DNA from: Allomyces macrogynus ATCC 38327
Lineage: Eukaryota; Blastocladiomycota; Blastocladiomycetes; Blastocladiales; Blastocladiaceae
Reading direction: 5' to 3'
Length of the DNA stretch: 19,460 bases
Assembly: GCA_000151295.1 (NCBI GenBank)
Contig: GG745363.1
Coordinates: 447,638 to 467,097, forward strand
The notes below the pieces were generated by a model that saw only the letters and a program-made list of their open reading frames with translations, searched no databases and was not told where the DNA came from. Shown here one piece after another: positions 1-12,100 of the stretch. The translations under genes were made by a program, and so were the position numbers. The stretch's first letter is position 1. The number at the start of each line of letters is the position of its first letter.

Positions 1-149
1 CGCCAGCGTGAGGCGAGGTGTAGTTGTGATGCACTTCGGACCGGTTGCGCCCTTGGCGTTGTGAGGAGCAAAGCGAAAATCGTGTGCGCATTGTTCTTTC
101 CGTGGCGCCTGCGCACACGGTTTTCGCACGCGCGCGCCGAGCAACAGCC

Positions 150-1500
150 TGGCCAGGCACCTCTGCCCATCCTCGGTGGGGTCTTCGGTGTTGCTTCTGG
201 ACCAAATACGCCATGAAGTTTGGCACGTCGAATCTCGCGCGGCACCTCTGGAATGCGCACAAGGTCGCGACGCTTGATGTCGCCACTAGGTGGAACAGCA
301 CATACAAAATGTATGAGTTTGCTGTTGAGCACTGTGGAGTTTTCAGCATGTACACACACCACCCTGGGATTGATTTTATGACTGATGAGCAGCCATCACA
401 AGAGGACTGGTGCAAGCTGCAGTTGTACATCCTGCTCCTCAAACCGTTCAAAACGGGTCCATTTGCTGCTCATCCTCGATTTTGTCTTCCCTGCATCATG
501 CATTGACCTGCCTCAATCTGTTCCAGTTGTAACGTGTAGTGACAGTCCTGCTCTTGGGCTGCACGTACACAACACTCACATTTAGTAGGTACCTGTTCAC
601 CAAGCTGCTCAAGTCGCTCAAAAGTCTCAATTGGACCCCAGACGCGCTGCTGCTGTTTTTCGCCACCATCAGGCGCATCTTTGCAAAGCTCTGCACCTAC
701 TAGCCCAAGATCATGATGCTGATGACAGGCCATGCATTCATTCTCAACCCTGCAGTACCCGGTCCAGCCTCCTTCCAGTTTCTGCTGCAATGTTTTGGTC
801 TTGACATGGAGGGTTGGGGGTACATGAAAGAGCAGGCGAGTGAGTGGGTGCAGGCCATGTGCAACAAGTACATTGTCTTCTGACTGTTTCAGAATGTTGA
901 GGTGCTGCACTAACTCACTACCATCTCATCATTGCAGGGTCATTGACAAAATGGTGTGGCTTGCCTGTTATGAACATGGACCTGGGCACATTCATGCCAA
1001 CCAGGCCCTGCTGCCCACAGAACCACCAGCAGCACATGGGATGGGCCTTTTTGGCAGTGACAACAAGATGTGTTCCAACCTGGAGGATAACCCAATATCA
1101 CCATCGCCCAATGCTGACACTGACGATTCTGCTGCAAGCCGAGATGGAGTGCAAGTTTGAGCGATTCTACAACTATGTGGAATCGTTCTGGAACCTGGAA
1201 CCAGCACACCAAGCTGAACGAGCCCTTTGACCTGAACATGACGCACGAGTGGTGGTGCCAGCATGAGAAGCAGTTTCCGCATGTTGCGCTGTTCGCCTGC
1301 CAGTTTCTTTGTGTGCCAGTGGCAAGTGTCCCTGCAGAACGTGTGCATATCTCGCTCTTTGGCGTGAGCTAGTCCCTGATTGTGTGCATCGAGTACAGAT
1401 TGCTAGCCATGTTGTGGGGGTTCAAATAGGCGTTCTCACTTGCTGGTCGCATCAACAACAAGATCCACGTGCATGAGATTGGCCATGGCACATTGCATGC
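150..1500 (+). pseudogene. Decayed hAT-superfamily transposase remnant
   Basis: hAT transposases cut and paste DNA and usually carry an N-terminal BED zinc finger, a core RNase H fold and a C-terminal dimerisation domain. Three such pieces are visible on the plus strand. A BED-like finger (about 189-263) has the GTSNLARHLWNAH pattern. The hallmark DVATRWNSTY motif lies at 276-305. A dimerisation-domain stretch at 1244-1345 runs HEWW...FPHVALFACQFL, then VPVASVPAERV, followed near 1430-1455 by SLAGRINNK in another frame. The finger and the TRWNSTY motif are only about five residues apart, whereas they are normally separated by hundreds of residues, so the copy has a large internal deletion. 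Stops and frame changes between the blocks show it is inactive. Terminal inverted repeats and target-site duplications were not identified, so the limits are approximate. Confidence 0.75.
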
Positions 1501-2477
1501 AATGGTCATGGGCTTGAGTCTGTGGAACATGTGTGTGGTCATGGGTCTCAACCTGGATGATGCACCAGTCGTGCTTCACAGTATGCAGAGTGTGCGTGGC
1601 CTGGTGGCGTTGCAGCAGGGAGCACTGGCCGTGCAAGGATCCAGTGACACAGATCTGTTGCAGGACGAGGCGGCCAAGTTGCAGGAGGCACAAGCTGGTT
1701 GAGGAGGCCGATTTACTCGAGCTGATGTGTGAGGTGCTCTCGCTTGCTGAGCGGCCCAAGGCCCTAAAAATACGCGGTGAATGATGGTGAGGAAGAGGAT
1801 GCGGAAGATTTTGTGACCAACCTGCCAACGCGTTTCGCGTGATGAGGTGATGGGTGAAGTGTGTTGTCCTTGACATGACGGTACAGGTTGGGGAGCGAGG
1901 GTTCGATTTGGTCGCGTCAGGCGTGATGCGCGCGAGTAGGGTGGAGCTGATGCACATGGAGTGGAGCGCGGTATGCGCTTTGAAACCGCTTGCTCCATCG
2001 GCTCTTGTCTTGTCTATATTCTACCGTCCGACACGTCCTTTCGAAGCCGTCCGGTTTGTGTGTTAAATCAATTTTCAATAATGAAATCGTCGCCCGCACT
2101 TGGGGTTTGACCTTGACCTGACCTCGACCTGGAAACTTGTTGGAAAGCCTAAGTGGACACTCTTCAGCGGGTGGAGAACAGAACAATTGACAACGGGAAG
2201 CAAGAGCCGTGCTGAATCAGGATTGCCGACAGGGACGTTCTGATTGAGCCAGGGACACTGTGCGCAAGCAACACAAAGATTGGGAGCAATTATGCTGTTC
2301 ATTCATTTCCAAATGACTTGACCATCATCGCTATCAAAATCTTCCTCGCTTTTTCGTCTATCCAAAAAAAAAATATAAATCAAACAACCAAAAAAGCCCA
2401 CGACAGCGCCCAAGCGTACCCCCAACTTGGGTACGCGCGCCGCCGAAGCGCGGTAAGACCTCCACCACACGACGACT
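1501..2477. other. Intergenic stretch with no recognised gene
   Basis: This lies between the hAT remnant and the 3' end of the OPT gene. Short open frames exist on both strands, but none shows a recognisable motif, consistent coding character or a convincing exon structure. The part just downstream of the hAT motifs (1469-1700) may be more of the transposon's 3' end. An A-rich run near 2364-2400 lies just beyond the OPT stop codon and probably belongs to that gene's 3' flank. Confidence 0.5.
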
Positions 2478-5400
2478 CTACTCCTCCGGCAGCCAGCACG
2501 GCTCGCCGACCTCGGTGAGCCACTCTGGGTTGAGCGCCCAGTTGGGCATCGTGATGCCCTGATCGGCGAGCGCGAACGTCGAGAAGATGGCGAGCAGCGC
2601 GGCGCCGACATCGAACGCAGTCGCAAGCACGTAGTTGTACCGCTTCCACCAGCCCTGGTGGCGCGAGAACATGTACTTTTGGAAGATGCACGAGACCTGC
2701 GGGGGCAGAGCGGGAGCAAGTCAGTTGCGGGGGCCGGGCGGAGCGTGTGTGGGCGCGCAAGCGATCAAAAGGCACGTACAATGAACTGCGACAGAATGTA
2801 GGCCTGGTTCGAACCGGGCGAGCCGACGGTGTAGAGCAGCGGCGCCTGGAAAAAGAGGTTCACGTCAGTGCATCCGTTCAACCGATGCCGAGGCATATCT
2901 GCTCGCCACGTACCTGGAACAAGTGCCACGGGATGATCTTCGAGCCCATGACCATGTCGCCGACCTTGAAGATGATGGGCGTGAGGGTGCCGGCAATCAG
3001 ACCGCCAATGATGATGGGCGAGTAGACCGACTCGAAGACTGTTGGAATAAACGGGTGTAAAAGGTCAGTTGTTGCTCAGAGCGCGCGCGCCGACGAGAAC
3101 AAAAGAAGACGTACAGAAGCGAATCGGGCCAATAGCACCCCAAATGAGCGACGCGTTGTAGAACGTGTTGTAGCCCGAGGCACCCCAGGTCGCACCCGTG
3201 CCCTTGGCCTTGCCATTAAGCTCGAGCCACTCGACGTGGTCCTTGTTGCCGATCCAGCCCTCCATGGTACCCCAGCAAACAAACACGGCAATGATCTGCG
3301 CCGTCATCTGCACGATGAACACGTGGCGCGGCGCGATCTTCATGTAGTGGCCGAGCTTGAGATCCGAGAGCAGGGTCAAGCACTACAAGAAAGCGAGGGG
3401 AGGGGGGGGGGGGTCAGATGAGCACGACGAGCGGGGCGGTCGGAAGCGTGGAATGGGAGGAAACGCACCTGCAGCGAGACGGTGACACCGAGCGTCTTGA
3501 AGGCCATCATGACGACGGGCTTGCCCGGCAGAATGCACCCGATGATGAACTCGGAGATGACGTTCTAGCGGAGCGAGGGAAAGCAAACAAGTTGGTGAGT
3601 CTGAGAGGCGACAAGACGGTCAAATCGCACATCATCGTGAAAGCAAAAAAAACGCACCATGTAAAGACTCACGCCGGACGTTGCGAGCACGACAGCGATC
3701 GGGATCGTGCCGAGGACGGACGTGATGATCGACAGGAACTAGTGGGGAGCAAGGGGCGACGAGAGACGGGTCAGAGACGATGCGCAAGATCGGCAGAAGA
3801 TCGACGGGAATCGCAGCGGAAACTACGTACAGTGAAGTACCAGGCCATCTCAATGCCTGAGAAGTGGCACACGAGGATCGTGAGGACGGTCGTAATGGCG
3901 AAGAAGCTATACAGGAGGGACGAGATCAACCAAGTCAGCTTGCATGATCGCGCACGTCGCGTCAAGTATCTTCGATTTCAGTACGCACCCGTAATACCAC
4001 GTGTCCGGAACTTCCGGGTAGGCGTCAATGAGCTTGCAGTGGATGTCCTCCTCGTGCTCGTTCTGCGCCATGCGGAAACGCGCCCAAATGTCCTTGCCGT
4101 ACCACACAATTGTGTGCGAGACGGCGGCCGTGAACGTGGCCATCGAGCCAAAGTAACTGGAGGATCACCGCGGTGAAGAGTCAGCATCATGGATCAAGCA
4201 AAACATAGCGTGCACCAAAAATACGGACCTCCAGGCAAAGAACGGCGACATGTAGATGGGCTTGTTCTCGTTGTAGACCTCATCGATCAGCGTGTTGGTC
4301 TTCTTGTCGACGAGCGTGCGCGCGCCAATGCGAGCACCATCCTTGGAAATAAGCGCGGGCGAGTTGAGCGGGACCTCGCCGGGCGGCTGTTTGAAGATGT
4401 TGTTGCTGTACGAGAGCCTACATGATCGCAAGACCAGGAAACGTCAGAAAGCTGGTTTGCGGCTGCAGAAAGACGTCACGAGAGAATGAGTCATACGGGG
4501 AGGCAATCCACATGAAAATCACGTAAGAGGCGAAAAGATTCGCCGCCGACCAGAACGGGACCGACATGGCGGCCGAACCGAACGAGGTCCAGTCGAGCGT
4601 GAACGAGAGAACGCCGAGACCCGACACAGGCGAGCCAACCTGCTGAGCGATCGTCGACGAAGCGGGCGCAATCCAGCAGAGGAGCGGGAAGTACTGGAGC
4701 ACGGGCGAGACGAAGCCGGGGCCGATGAAGTGCCAGATGGCCATGCCAACGGCGCCAATGCCAAAGACCTTCATGCGCGACATGTGCACGACGCCGTCCG
4801 AGTCGACATCCTGCTCCTTGCCCGAGTGGAAGGCCGTGTAGAGCGCGACCGACGGCAGGATCGAGGGCCAAATCATGTGCGCGGGGCGCACAAGGAACTT
4901 GCGCGAGACACCCGAAATGCCGAAACCGAGCGTCGCCGACGTGAACAGGAAGACAATCGACCAGAACGGGCCAATCTCGAGCTCGTAGAAGATCTTCTGC
5001 ACGACCAAGTTGTCGGTACTGTTATAGAGAAAGTGTTTCGAAATCAGAATCATAACGTTCACAATCGCGGGCTGCAATTGCGATTTGAGAAAGGACGTAC
5101 CCGTAGATACCCGAGGCACCCGTCGAACCGAAAATACCAATGAGCACGTGCTCCTTGACTGAGAACGGACCCGGGTTGAGCGAGAACGATCCCAGCGGGC
5201 CGAGCGAAATGGTCGTGGCGGGCAGCACGGCCGCGAACAGGAGGCCGAGCGGGTACGCGAGCAGTACGGCGACGTAGGACGACACGACAAAGTAGTTCGT
5301 GCTAGACGAGAGTGACACGGTCATCGTGAGCACGAGATAAAGGACGCAGCTCGAGCGTGGCCCGCCGTGGGGAGCGTGGCCCGCCGTGGGTTGTGCAAAT

Positions 5401-5642
5401 GGGTGATCAAGTGCGTACCGGAACGTGAACAGCTGGTTGAGCGCGCCGAGCAGGCAGCAGAAGAAGGTGCCAATGATCCACACGCGGAACGTGAGCGACG
5501 GCGTGCTCGGGTCGTCGGTCGTCGGCGCGATGGTCATGACGACATCCTCGAAATCCTTGTCGATGACAAACGACGAGTTCTGCTTCTCAACGTCACCGGC
5601 CTTAGCCTTCTCGGCAACCTTGACGTCGTCGGCGGCGCCCAT
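2478..5642 (-). CDS. Oligopeptide transporter, OPT family (12 exons)
   Basis: A polytopic membrane protein that by family knowledge imports small peptides, or related peptide or metal conjugates, by proton symport. Exons (minus strand): 5642-5419, 5301-5101, 5018-4497, 4417-4229, 4156-3989, 3906-3831, 3738-3673, 3564-3469, 3382-3115, 3038-2914, 2845-2780, 2696-2478. All junctions are GT-AG and in phase, and the exons total 2220 nt, giving 739 aa plus TAG. The start has a strong context (CCACCATGG) and precedes a hydrophilic N-terminus. OPT hallmarks follow: TFRVWIIGTFFCCLLGALNQ around residues 50-70, NPGPFSVKEHVLI near 117-129, WYGKDIW and EVPDTWYY in exon 5, and NVISEFIIGCILPGKPV in exon 8. 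The length is usual for fungal OPTs. Substrate cannot be told from sequence. Intron 8 contains a run of 12 G (plus strand, 3402-3413). Confidence 0.95.
5302..5418 (-). repeat. OPT intron 1 with an exact 19-nt tandem duplication
   Basis: The first intron of the transporter gene contains two perfect head-to-tail copies of a 19-base unit, at 5353-5371 and 5372-5390 (plus strand; unit begins GAGCGTGG). They lie wholly inside the intron, so the protein is unaffected. A recent replication-slippage duplication is the simplest explanation. Confidence 0.85.
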
Positions 5643-5822
5643 GGTGGTGGTGGTCGGTGGTGGTCGTTGGTCGCGGACGCGGTCGGGCGGTGCACGCGGC
5701 AACGAAATCGAGACGGGGTTGGTGGGTGGAGCGGGCGCGTGCGGAGTCTTGGACCAAAGGAGGGCACGACGACAAGCGCTGGTAGTCTATGACTGGACGT
5801 TCGCTGGCGGGGGATCCATGAC

Positions 5823-5829
5823 CTTTATA
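5823..5829 (-). promoter_or_regulatory. Candidate TATA box of the OPT gene
   Basis: The minus strand reads TATAAAG here, about 180 nt upstream of the transporter start codon, the only good TATA-like element seen in the near 5' flank. It implies a 5' leader of roughly 150 nt. No upstream activator sites were recognised. This rests on position and consensus only. Confidence 0.35.
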
Positions 5830-6805
5830 GTCTCGACAGCCTCGACTGACGGCAGGTCGCTTTCGGGTCGCGCTGGTGATGTCTTTGCGCCGCAAGGACA
5901 TGACAACGAAACTGTTTCGGGTTGGAACATCCCTTGTCCTTGCGCCGCGCGCGCGCAGAGGTCCCGTGCGGACACGGTTGCGCGAGGAGTGCGGAGGAAC
6001 GCGGTGTCACACGATCCTGCCCAAAAGCAAAAGTCATGGTTTTCTTTCCAGATTCGCGCACTCTTTCCAGCACCGTTCTCGTGCGACGCTTGTTGCACAA
6101 ATGTGATGGAAACGATCGCGCCAGAACTTCGCCAGTCATGAGGGCCATGGTGCCGGCGCCTGGCGTAATCTGGCGCACAAGGGGGGACCGGTGTGAGGCG
6201 GTTGGGTGTGTGGTGACGCGCGTGGTGATGCTGTTACTACGGCCGAGGGCGGCCAGTTTTTTGCTAGAACCAATGGAATGTTGGTGTGGCGACAAGAGGA
6301 ACCCTGTGGCGAAGGGCGAAAGGGGGCGTTTGACAGGCGTTTGCGGCGAAAGGAGCCAGCTAAGGTAGACCAAGCACTGTGTAGATTGGGCGAATGATCA
6401 CAAGCCGCCCACGACGCCCACCTCTTGAAACGGCGCACCAATCACCACCTTGCGTTTTGTTGCGTTGCACAGATTCGAAACATCAAAGTTGCGCAACGCT
6501 CGTCCAAGAGCGCGTTCCAGGCGCGTTCCATGCATACTTCGAGAAACGAGAATGGCCACCCTTCCGCCCTTGTGACATTCATGACACCAGTCGCGTCCAA
6601 TGGAAAACCATTTCCGCCGCCACCAGGTTCACACAACACCATCGACCATCCTTCGCCGTGCATCGCCAACGCTTACCTAGCGGCGCTCCAGTATGTATTC
6701 CGGAAGTGGCCGGCGGTGGCAACACCACGCGCACCAGCGATCAGGGCTGCCGAGAACGCGCATGACCATTTCCATCTGAGCTTCTTGAGCCAGCCGGCGC
6801 TCGAT

Positions 6806-7090
6806 TTCGCCAGTCTGCGCCGGTTTCGCCAGTCCGCGCCAGTCTACGCCGGTTCCGTGCCAGTTTTACGCCAGTCATGTCCGACAAGCAACGCCAGTTT
6901 CGCCAGTCTTGCACCAACTTCGGAACGCGTCCGCGCGACCAAGGGCCGATCCGAAGCCTCAACATGTTGCTGGCGCGTCAGATGGACACATCGACGCCGG
7001 TTTGCGCCAGTTTCGCCAGGTCTCCGCCGGTTTGCGCCAGCTTCGCCAGCTTTGCCAGCCGGCGCACCTGGTGTACGTTCGCCAGTTTCA
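6806..7090 (+). repeat. Degenerate CGCCAGT / CGCCGGTTT short-repeat patch
   Basis: Two dense clusters (about 6806-6910 and 6991-7090) consist of irregularly spaced variants of CGCCAGT, CGCCAGTTT and CGCCGGTTT, all in the same orientation, separated by about 80 bases of unrelated sequence. Unit length is not constant, so this is not a clean minisatellite and lacks the even repeats and spacers of a CRISPR array. Function unknown. Confidence 0.7.
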
Positions 7091-9155
7091 TCCTTGCGTG
7101 ACGGATGGGCGAGCTTGTCGGGGTCTACTGCGGTCTGCTCGCGCGCGCGTCGTGCGTGGCAAGCCAGCAATCGGTGCTCGCGAGCGCCCACGCGCGTACG
7201 TTCGGGGGAGTGCCCGTCCGCCTGCACGCGCGCGTGTGTTTGGCTGGGAACTTGCTGGCGATGGCGATGCGTTCAGGTGGCTCAAGGATCTCTTCTCCAC
7301 CCTGAAAGCGATCCCGCCCTTGATCATCACCCTTGGGACGACGCCGTCTGCACATCGCTCACTGCAATTCGCGGACGCCAGAGCACCTTTCACCGCCTTT
7401 CCTTCTCTCCGTGTTTGTGCACCACGTTCATGTTGGGAGCGATCTCACGCATTGGCGGGCGTCGTGCGCGACGCGGCTGAGTCTCAACTCATCACGGTGT
7501 TCAGCAGTGCCGATTCCTCGTGTGTCGCTCCTGCGAGTGCGGCCAGAGTTCATCGGTGATCGCGCCCAGTGCCCTCAGTGAACGCGCGCGACAGCGACAA
7601 ATCCGGTCGCTGACGATGGATCAAGGTGTTGTTGGCACCCAAGCGGCTAGAGGCTAGTGGTCCCAATCTTGAGCGTGCAGGCAAACCGCCATTCAAACCG
7701 GGTCGAGGTGGTGACGGCGCAGTGCTCCAAAACCTGAAATATGGATTGAAGCGCTGCCAGAGATTTGCGCGAATAGCATTTTTTTGAGCAGGCATCGAAA
7801 TCAGAGACAACAGTCTGAGCCAACGCTTGGTGAACGCAGTTCAAATCACGCTCCCTTCGCGCAGCTTAGGGACAGATGAAGTGCTGTCGCTGGATGCCGA
7901 TTGTGCAAGGGTGTCAGTCAGCGTAAATGCTGCAAAGAAGCCGCTATGCTCACACGGCAGCGTCAACGACGATCTTGGCGAGGTTCTCGGATGCGTCAGA
8001 CTCTATTCTCGCGATACAGAACGGAGTCCGCAGTAACGCGAGCCCAAACGTTACTGAACTCGCTGCCAGCCTCACCGGACGCGACAGCGAAACAGATGTG
8101 ACGCTTCGCGCACCAAAATGCATTCCCGTGTGCAGCACCAGATCGAGACCAGCCAAGTCACACAGTAATGCATTCATGTCGACGCGCAAGTGAGAGTACT
8201 GGCCCTGATGTTGGACCGCCTGGTAGAGAAGTGAACTGTCAGCTCACATGATTATTGATAGGATCGAGCCAAAGCTGACCGCTGCATTGCTGATTTCCAT
8301 CGAGCCCACAAGTTTGGCCAGCGAAGACATGCGGCGCCCCGATCCGCAGCGGGTCCCAAGCAACAAGTTTCCAAACCGGCGGGGTTGCTCAAACGCGTCT
8401 CTCTTCAGTTGAAGTGGACGGATGTGCGCATGCAATGATTGCCTCAGTGATGGATTGCCTGCGTCACAGCCGTGCTCCTGAGTACTTTGGGATCGACAGC
8501 GGTGTCCGCAAAAGCTTTGACGCGATACAAAGCTGTCGCCAGACCACATCCGCAGCCGCGCTCCCGTTGCTGCCTTCTCTCCCAACGACGCTGACCTCTT
8601 CATCTCCCACGCCAACAATCAAGTTAGCCATGACACGCTGAACCGGTCGCTTTTTGATCTACTTGCTCTGGTTTAGACCCATAGTTCTTGTCACAAACAT
8701 CGATCTCCCCCTTCTCACAGATCTTGCCCGCTCATGCAAACACGGTCACAATTTCGGGTCATTCCAGCTGGTCACCCACAAACCGGGCCCTTCCTTTGGC
8801 ACCGACAATAGTCGTTTTATTTACTTGCCAGCAGAATCTGAGGCTCTGGTGCAACGTGTGAAGAGTACCACGAGCCCTGTCGGCACGGCATATACATATT
8901 TACGTTGAGACTTGGAGATCAACGTGCGGTACGCGGTACGACCAGCAAAAGGAGAAGTTTGCGAGGCATTTTAACGGGTCACGGATCAAGTCGTGACAGA
9001 GACGCACATTTGCGATTGGCGCTTTCTTTGACTTGGTGGAACACCGACGAACGCTGCGTGCACGACGATTGCGACCCGATTTTCATCATCAACATTGGGT
9101 CTGACTTGCTGCAATCAAATAATACCAACATTATGGCCAGCCGGATCCAGCTGGC

Positions 9156-12100
9156 ATGTCGTGGCCCTTGGGGCTGACCCCCTCGCCCCTTTTTTCCACG
9201 CCCACTAGCATCCCGTCGCTTTACCGATGGCTGTCCCTCAAGTATCCTCGCACCGTCGCACCGTATGGCATCGCATTATTCTCTTTGAGGCAATCCGGAA
9301 TTTGCCAAATGAGCTGCTGATTGACCGCGATCAACGACTTGAACGATCAGGGTGGTCGAGGAGCGCCTCACGCTCAACGGCGAAGTGCTGCCGGTTGACA
9401 TGGCCAAGCCCAACCCGAACGGCATCGAGTTTGACAATCTCTACCTCGACATGAACGGCATTATCCATCCGTGCTGCCACCCGCAGGACAAGGTGCGGCG
9501 AAGCCGTCACACCGATCCGTCTTTATTTTTGTGCCGCGTACGCCATCCTGACTCTTGGTCTTGAATAGCCCGCGCCCAAGTCCGAGGAGGAAATGTTCTT
9601 GGCCATTTTCGCGTATATCGACCACATCATGATATTGATTCGCCCGCGCAAGCTGCTCTACATGGCGATCGGTTCGATTGCGGCCCCTGTTCCCTTGACC
9701 GCGTGCGGCTCGCGCAGATCACTGATGGACAACGTTCAACAGACGGTGTCGCGCCGCGTGCGAAAATGAACCAGCAGCGCTCGCGTCGGTTCCGCGCCAT
9801 CCAGGACGCCGAGGCCGAGGCCGAGGCCGAGGCCGAGCGGCGCCGCGAGGAGGACGCCAACGCGCCGAAAGAAACCGAAATTGTTGCCTCGGACGCGGGT
9901 ACGGCTCAACCGAATAGTTGCGCGCCGTTTCTCTTGTTTTCGTTCGGCTGACGTGCACCACTCTCCGAGCGTGGACGAGCCCGAGGAGCACTGGGACTCG
10001 AACTGCATCACGCCCGGCACGCCCTTCACGGCCAACCTCGTCGTCGCGCTGCGCTACTTTGTCGCGCACCGGCTGTCGACGCACCCCGGGTGGCAGCACC
10101 TCAAGGTGCTCTTGTCGGACGCGTCGGTGCCCGGTGAGGGCGAGCACATGGTCATGAACTTTGTTCGGCGGCAGCGGTGCGAGCCCGGGTACGACCTGAA
10201 CACCAAGCACGTTCTCTACGGACTCGACGCCGACCTGATCATGCTCGGCATTGCGACGCACGAGCCCAACTTTTCGATTCTGCGCGAGGACCTGCTCAAG
10301 ATCGAGGACACGTGGCCCAAGAACCCGGACGTGTGCCTGCATTGCTACCAGTGCGGGCATCGCGCGACGCGGTGCCCAAACCCGCCCGCCGAAGGGCGGC
10401 TCGAGTCGACGCCGTTCCTGTTCCTGCACATGCCGGTGCTGCGCGAGTATCTCGAGGCCGAGCTCTACTTTATTGAGGAGACGGCCGGGTTCCCGTTCAA
10501 CCTGGAGCACGCGCTCGACGACTGGGTAATTTTGTGCTTTTTTGTCGGAAATGATTTTTTGCCGCACTTGCCGTCGATGCGAATTAAAGAAGGTACTTCG
10601 GCGTTGATTTGGTCGCTGTCCTTGTTGCGCTCTGTCGCTGTCCTTGCTGCGCTCCGTCGCTTGAGTTTGCGCTTGCAAAACTGACCTGTCATGGATCGCA
10701 CACTAGGCGCCGTCGACTTGCTCGTCGACATGTGGAAGGCCAACCTGCCCGCCATAGGCGGGTACCTGACGGAGCATGGCCACGTGCACCTCGACCGTCT
10801 CCAACCGTTCATTGACGAGCTCGGCCGTGCTGAGACACACATTTTCACGCACCGGTTCGGGGTCCAACTTGGCTATCGAAGGACGCGCAAGCGCCGGCGC
10901 TTCGTTGTCCGCCAGCAGCGGCGCTTGTACCGCCAGCAGCTCGGCCACAAGGTTCCGGACCGCCCGTCGGTCCCTGCCGCGAACGACGTGGATGTCGACG
11001 ATGACGAGCTCTCGAGCGAGATGAGCGAGTCGGACGAGGAGGTGGCGCAACGGCCGGATCGCAAGACCGACGAGAAACAACGGGACCAGGCGCCGCCCTT
11101 GACCGAGTGGGTGATCGACACGAGCGTCAAAATGCACTATGGCTCGTGGCGCACGTCCTGCTACGAGACCAAGTTCCAGGACGCATCGGAGGCGTTCCGC
11201 ACCAATGTCGGGCAGGCCTACGTCGAGGGCCTGTGCTGGGTCCTGCACTACTACTACCTCGGGTGCGCGTCGTGGACCTGGTTCTACCCGTACCACTACG
11301 CGCCCCTCGCGCAGGACATGCGCGACCTTGCGTCCATGTCGGTCCAGTTTGATCTCGGCGCGCCGTTCATGCCCGTCGAGCAGCTCATGGGCGTTTTCCC
11401 GGCGGCCTCGCGCATGCACATTCCCGCCGTCTTCCACGACCTCATGACCTCGCCCGACTCGCCGATCATCGATTTTTACCCGACCAAGTTCAAGATTGAC
11501 TTGAACGGCGAGACGGCTCTGTGGAAGGCGGTGAGCCTTGAGGCGCGGCTGCGCGCGGCCATGAAGAGCCCGCTGGCCAAAATGGCGGCTGCGGACCGCA
11601 AACTCAATGCGCGCGGGCACGAGATTCTCTTGGTTGCGCAGGACCACGAGCTTTTCACGACGCTTGCCGCCACGTACCAGGGCGACGGCCGCGAAATCGC
11701 ACTCGACATGAACCTTGGACGACTTGGTGGACCGTGCGCGCCGACTCGCGCGTCTGCGAGCCCGGCGCGACCATGATGTCGCCGTTCCCGGACCACGCGC
11801 CCGACGTGGTGGGTGTGACAAGTTTGTCGGCCGTGTTTGCGCACCCGGCGCACAAGATCACCAATTTCAAGCGTGGGTTGCTCGATGGCGTGTATATCTC
11901 GCGCCGCATTCTCAAGTGGAACGATATCACGTATGCCTACTCCAAGTGCCGGCAGCGCGCGCCGCACCCGCTCGTCAAGGAGTACGGCGGCCAGGACAAG
12001 TTGCCGGAACGGCCGCCGGGCATTCTCGGGAACCGCACGTCGATTTTTCGGCTGAGCGACAAGCAACAGCAGCAGCAGCCGCTGGGGTACGGTCAACCGG

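Larger units (their letters stand above)
5643..9155. other. 3.5-kb intergenic region, no recognised gene
   Basis: This separates the divergent OPT and RAT1/XRN2 genes and presumably contains both promoters. Several long open frames occur on both strands, the longest at 6425-7480 plus, but they overlap each other on opposite strands, have low-complexity or arginine/alanine/proline-rich translations, and show no known motif. In GC-rich DNA such open frames arise by chance. The most conspicuous structure is the degenerate repeat patch at 6806-7090, listed separately. No tRNA, snRNA or transposon end was recognised. Confidence 0.5.

Noticed and set aside
2805..2815. tRNA T-loop-like GGTTCGAACC
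   Set aside because: It falls inside a transporter exon (encoding SPGSNQ on the minus strand) and no acceptor or anticodon stems surround it.
6806..7090. CRISPR array
   Set aside because: Units are short, variable and irregularly spaced, with no constant repeats or unique spacers, and the genome is eukaryotic.
6425..7480. 351-residue plus-strand open frame in the OPT/RAT1 intergenic region
   Set aside because: The translation runs through the degenerate CGCCAGT repeats, is low-complexity, overlaps equally long frames on the other strand and shows no domain.
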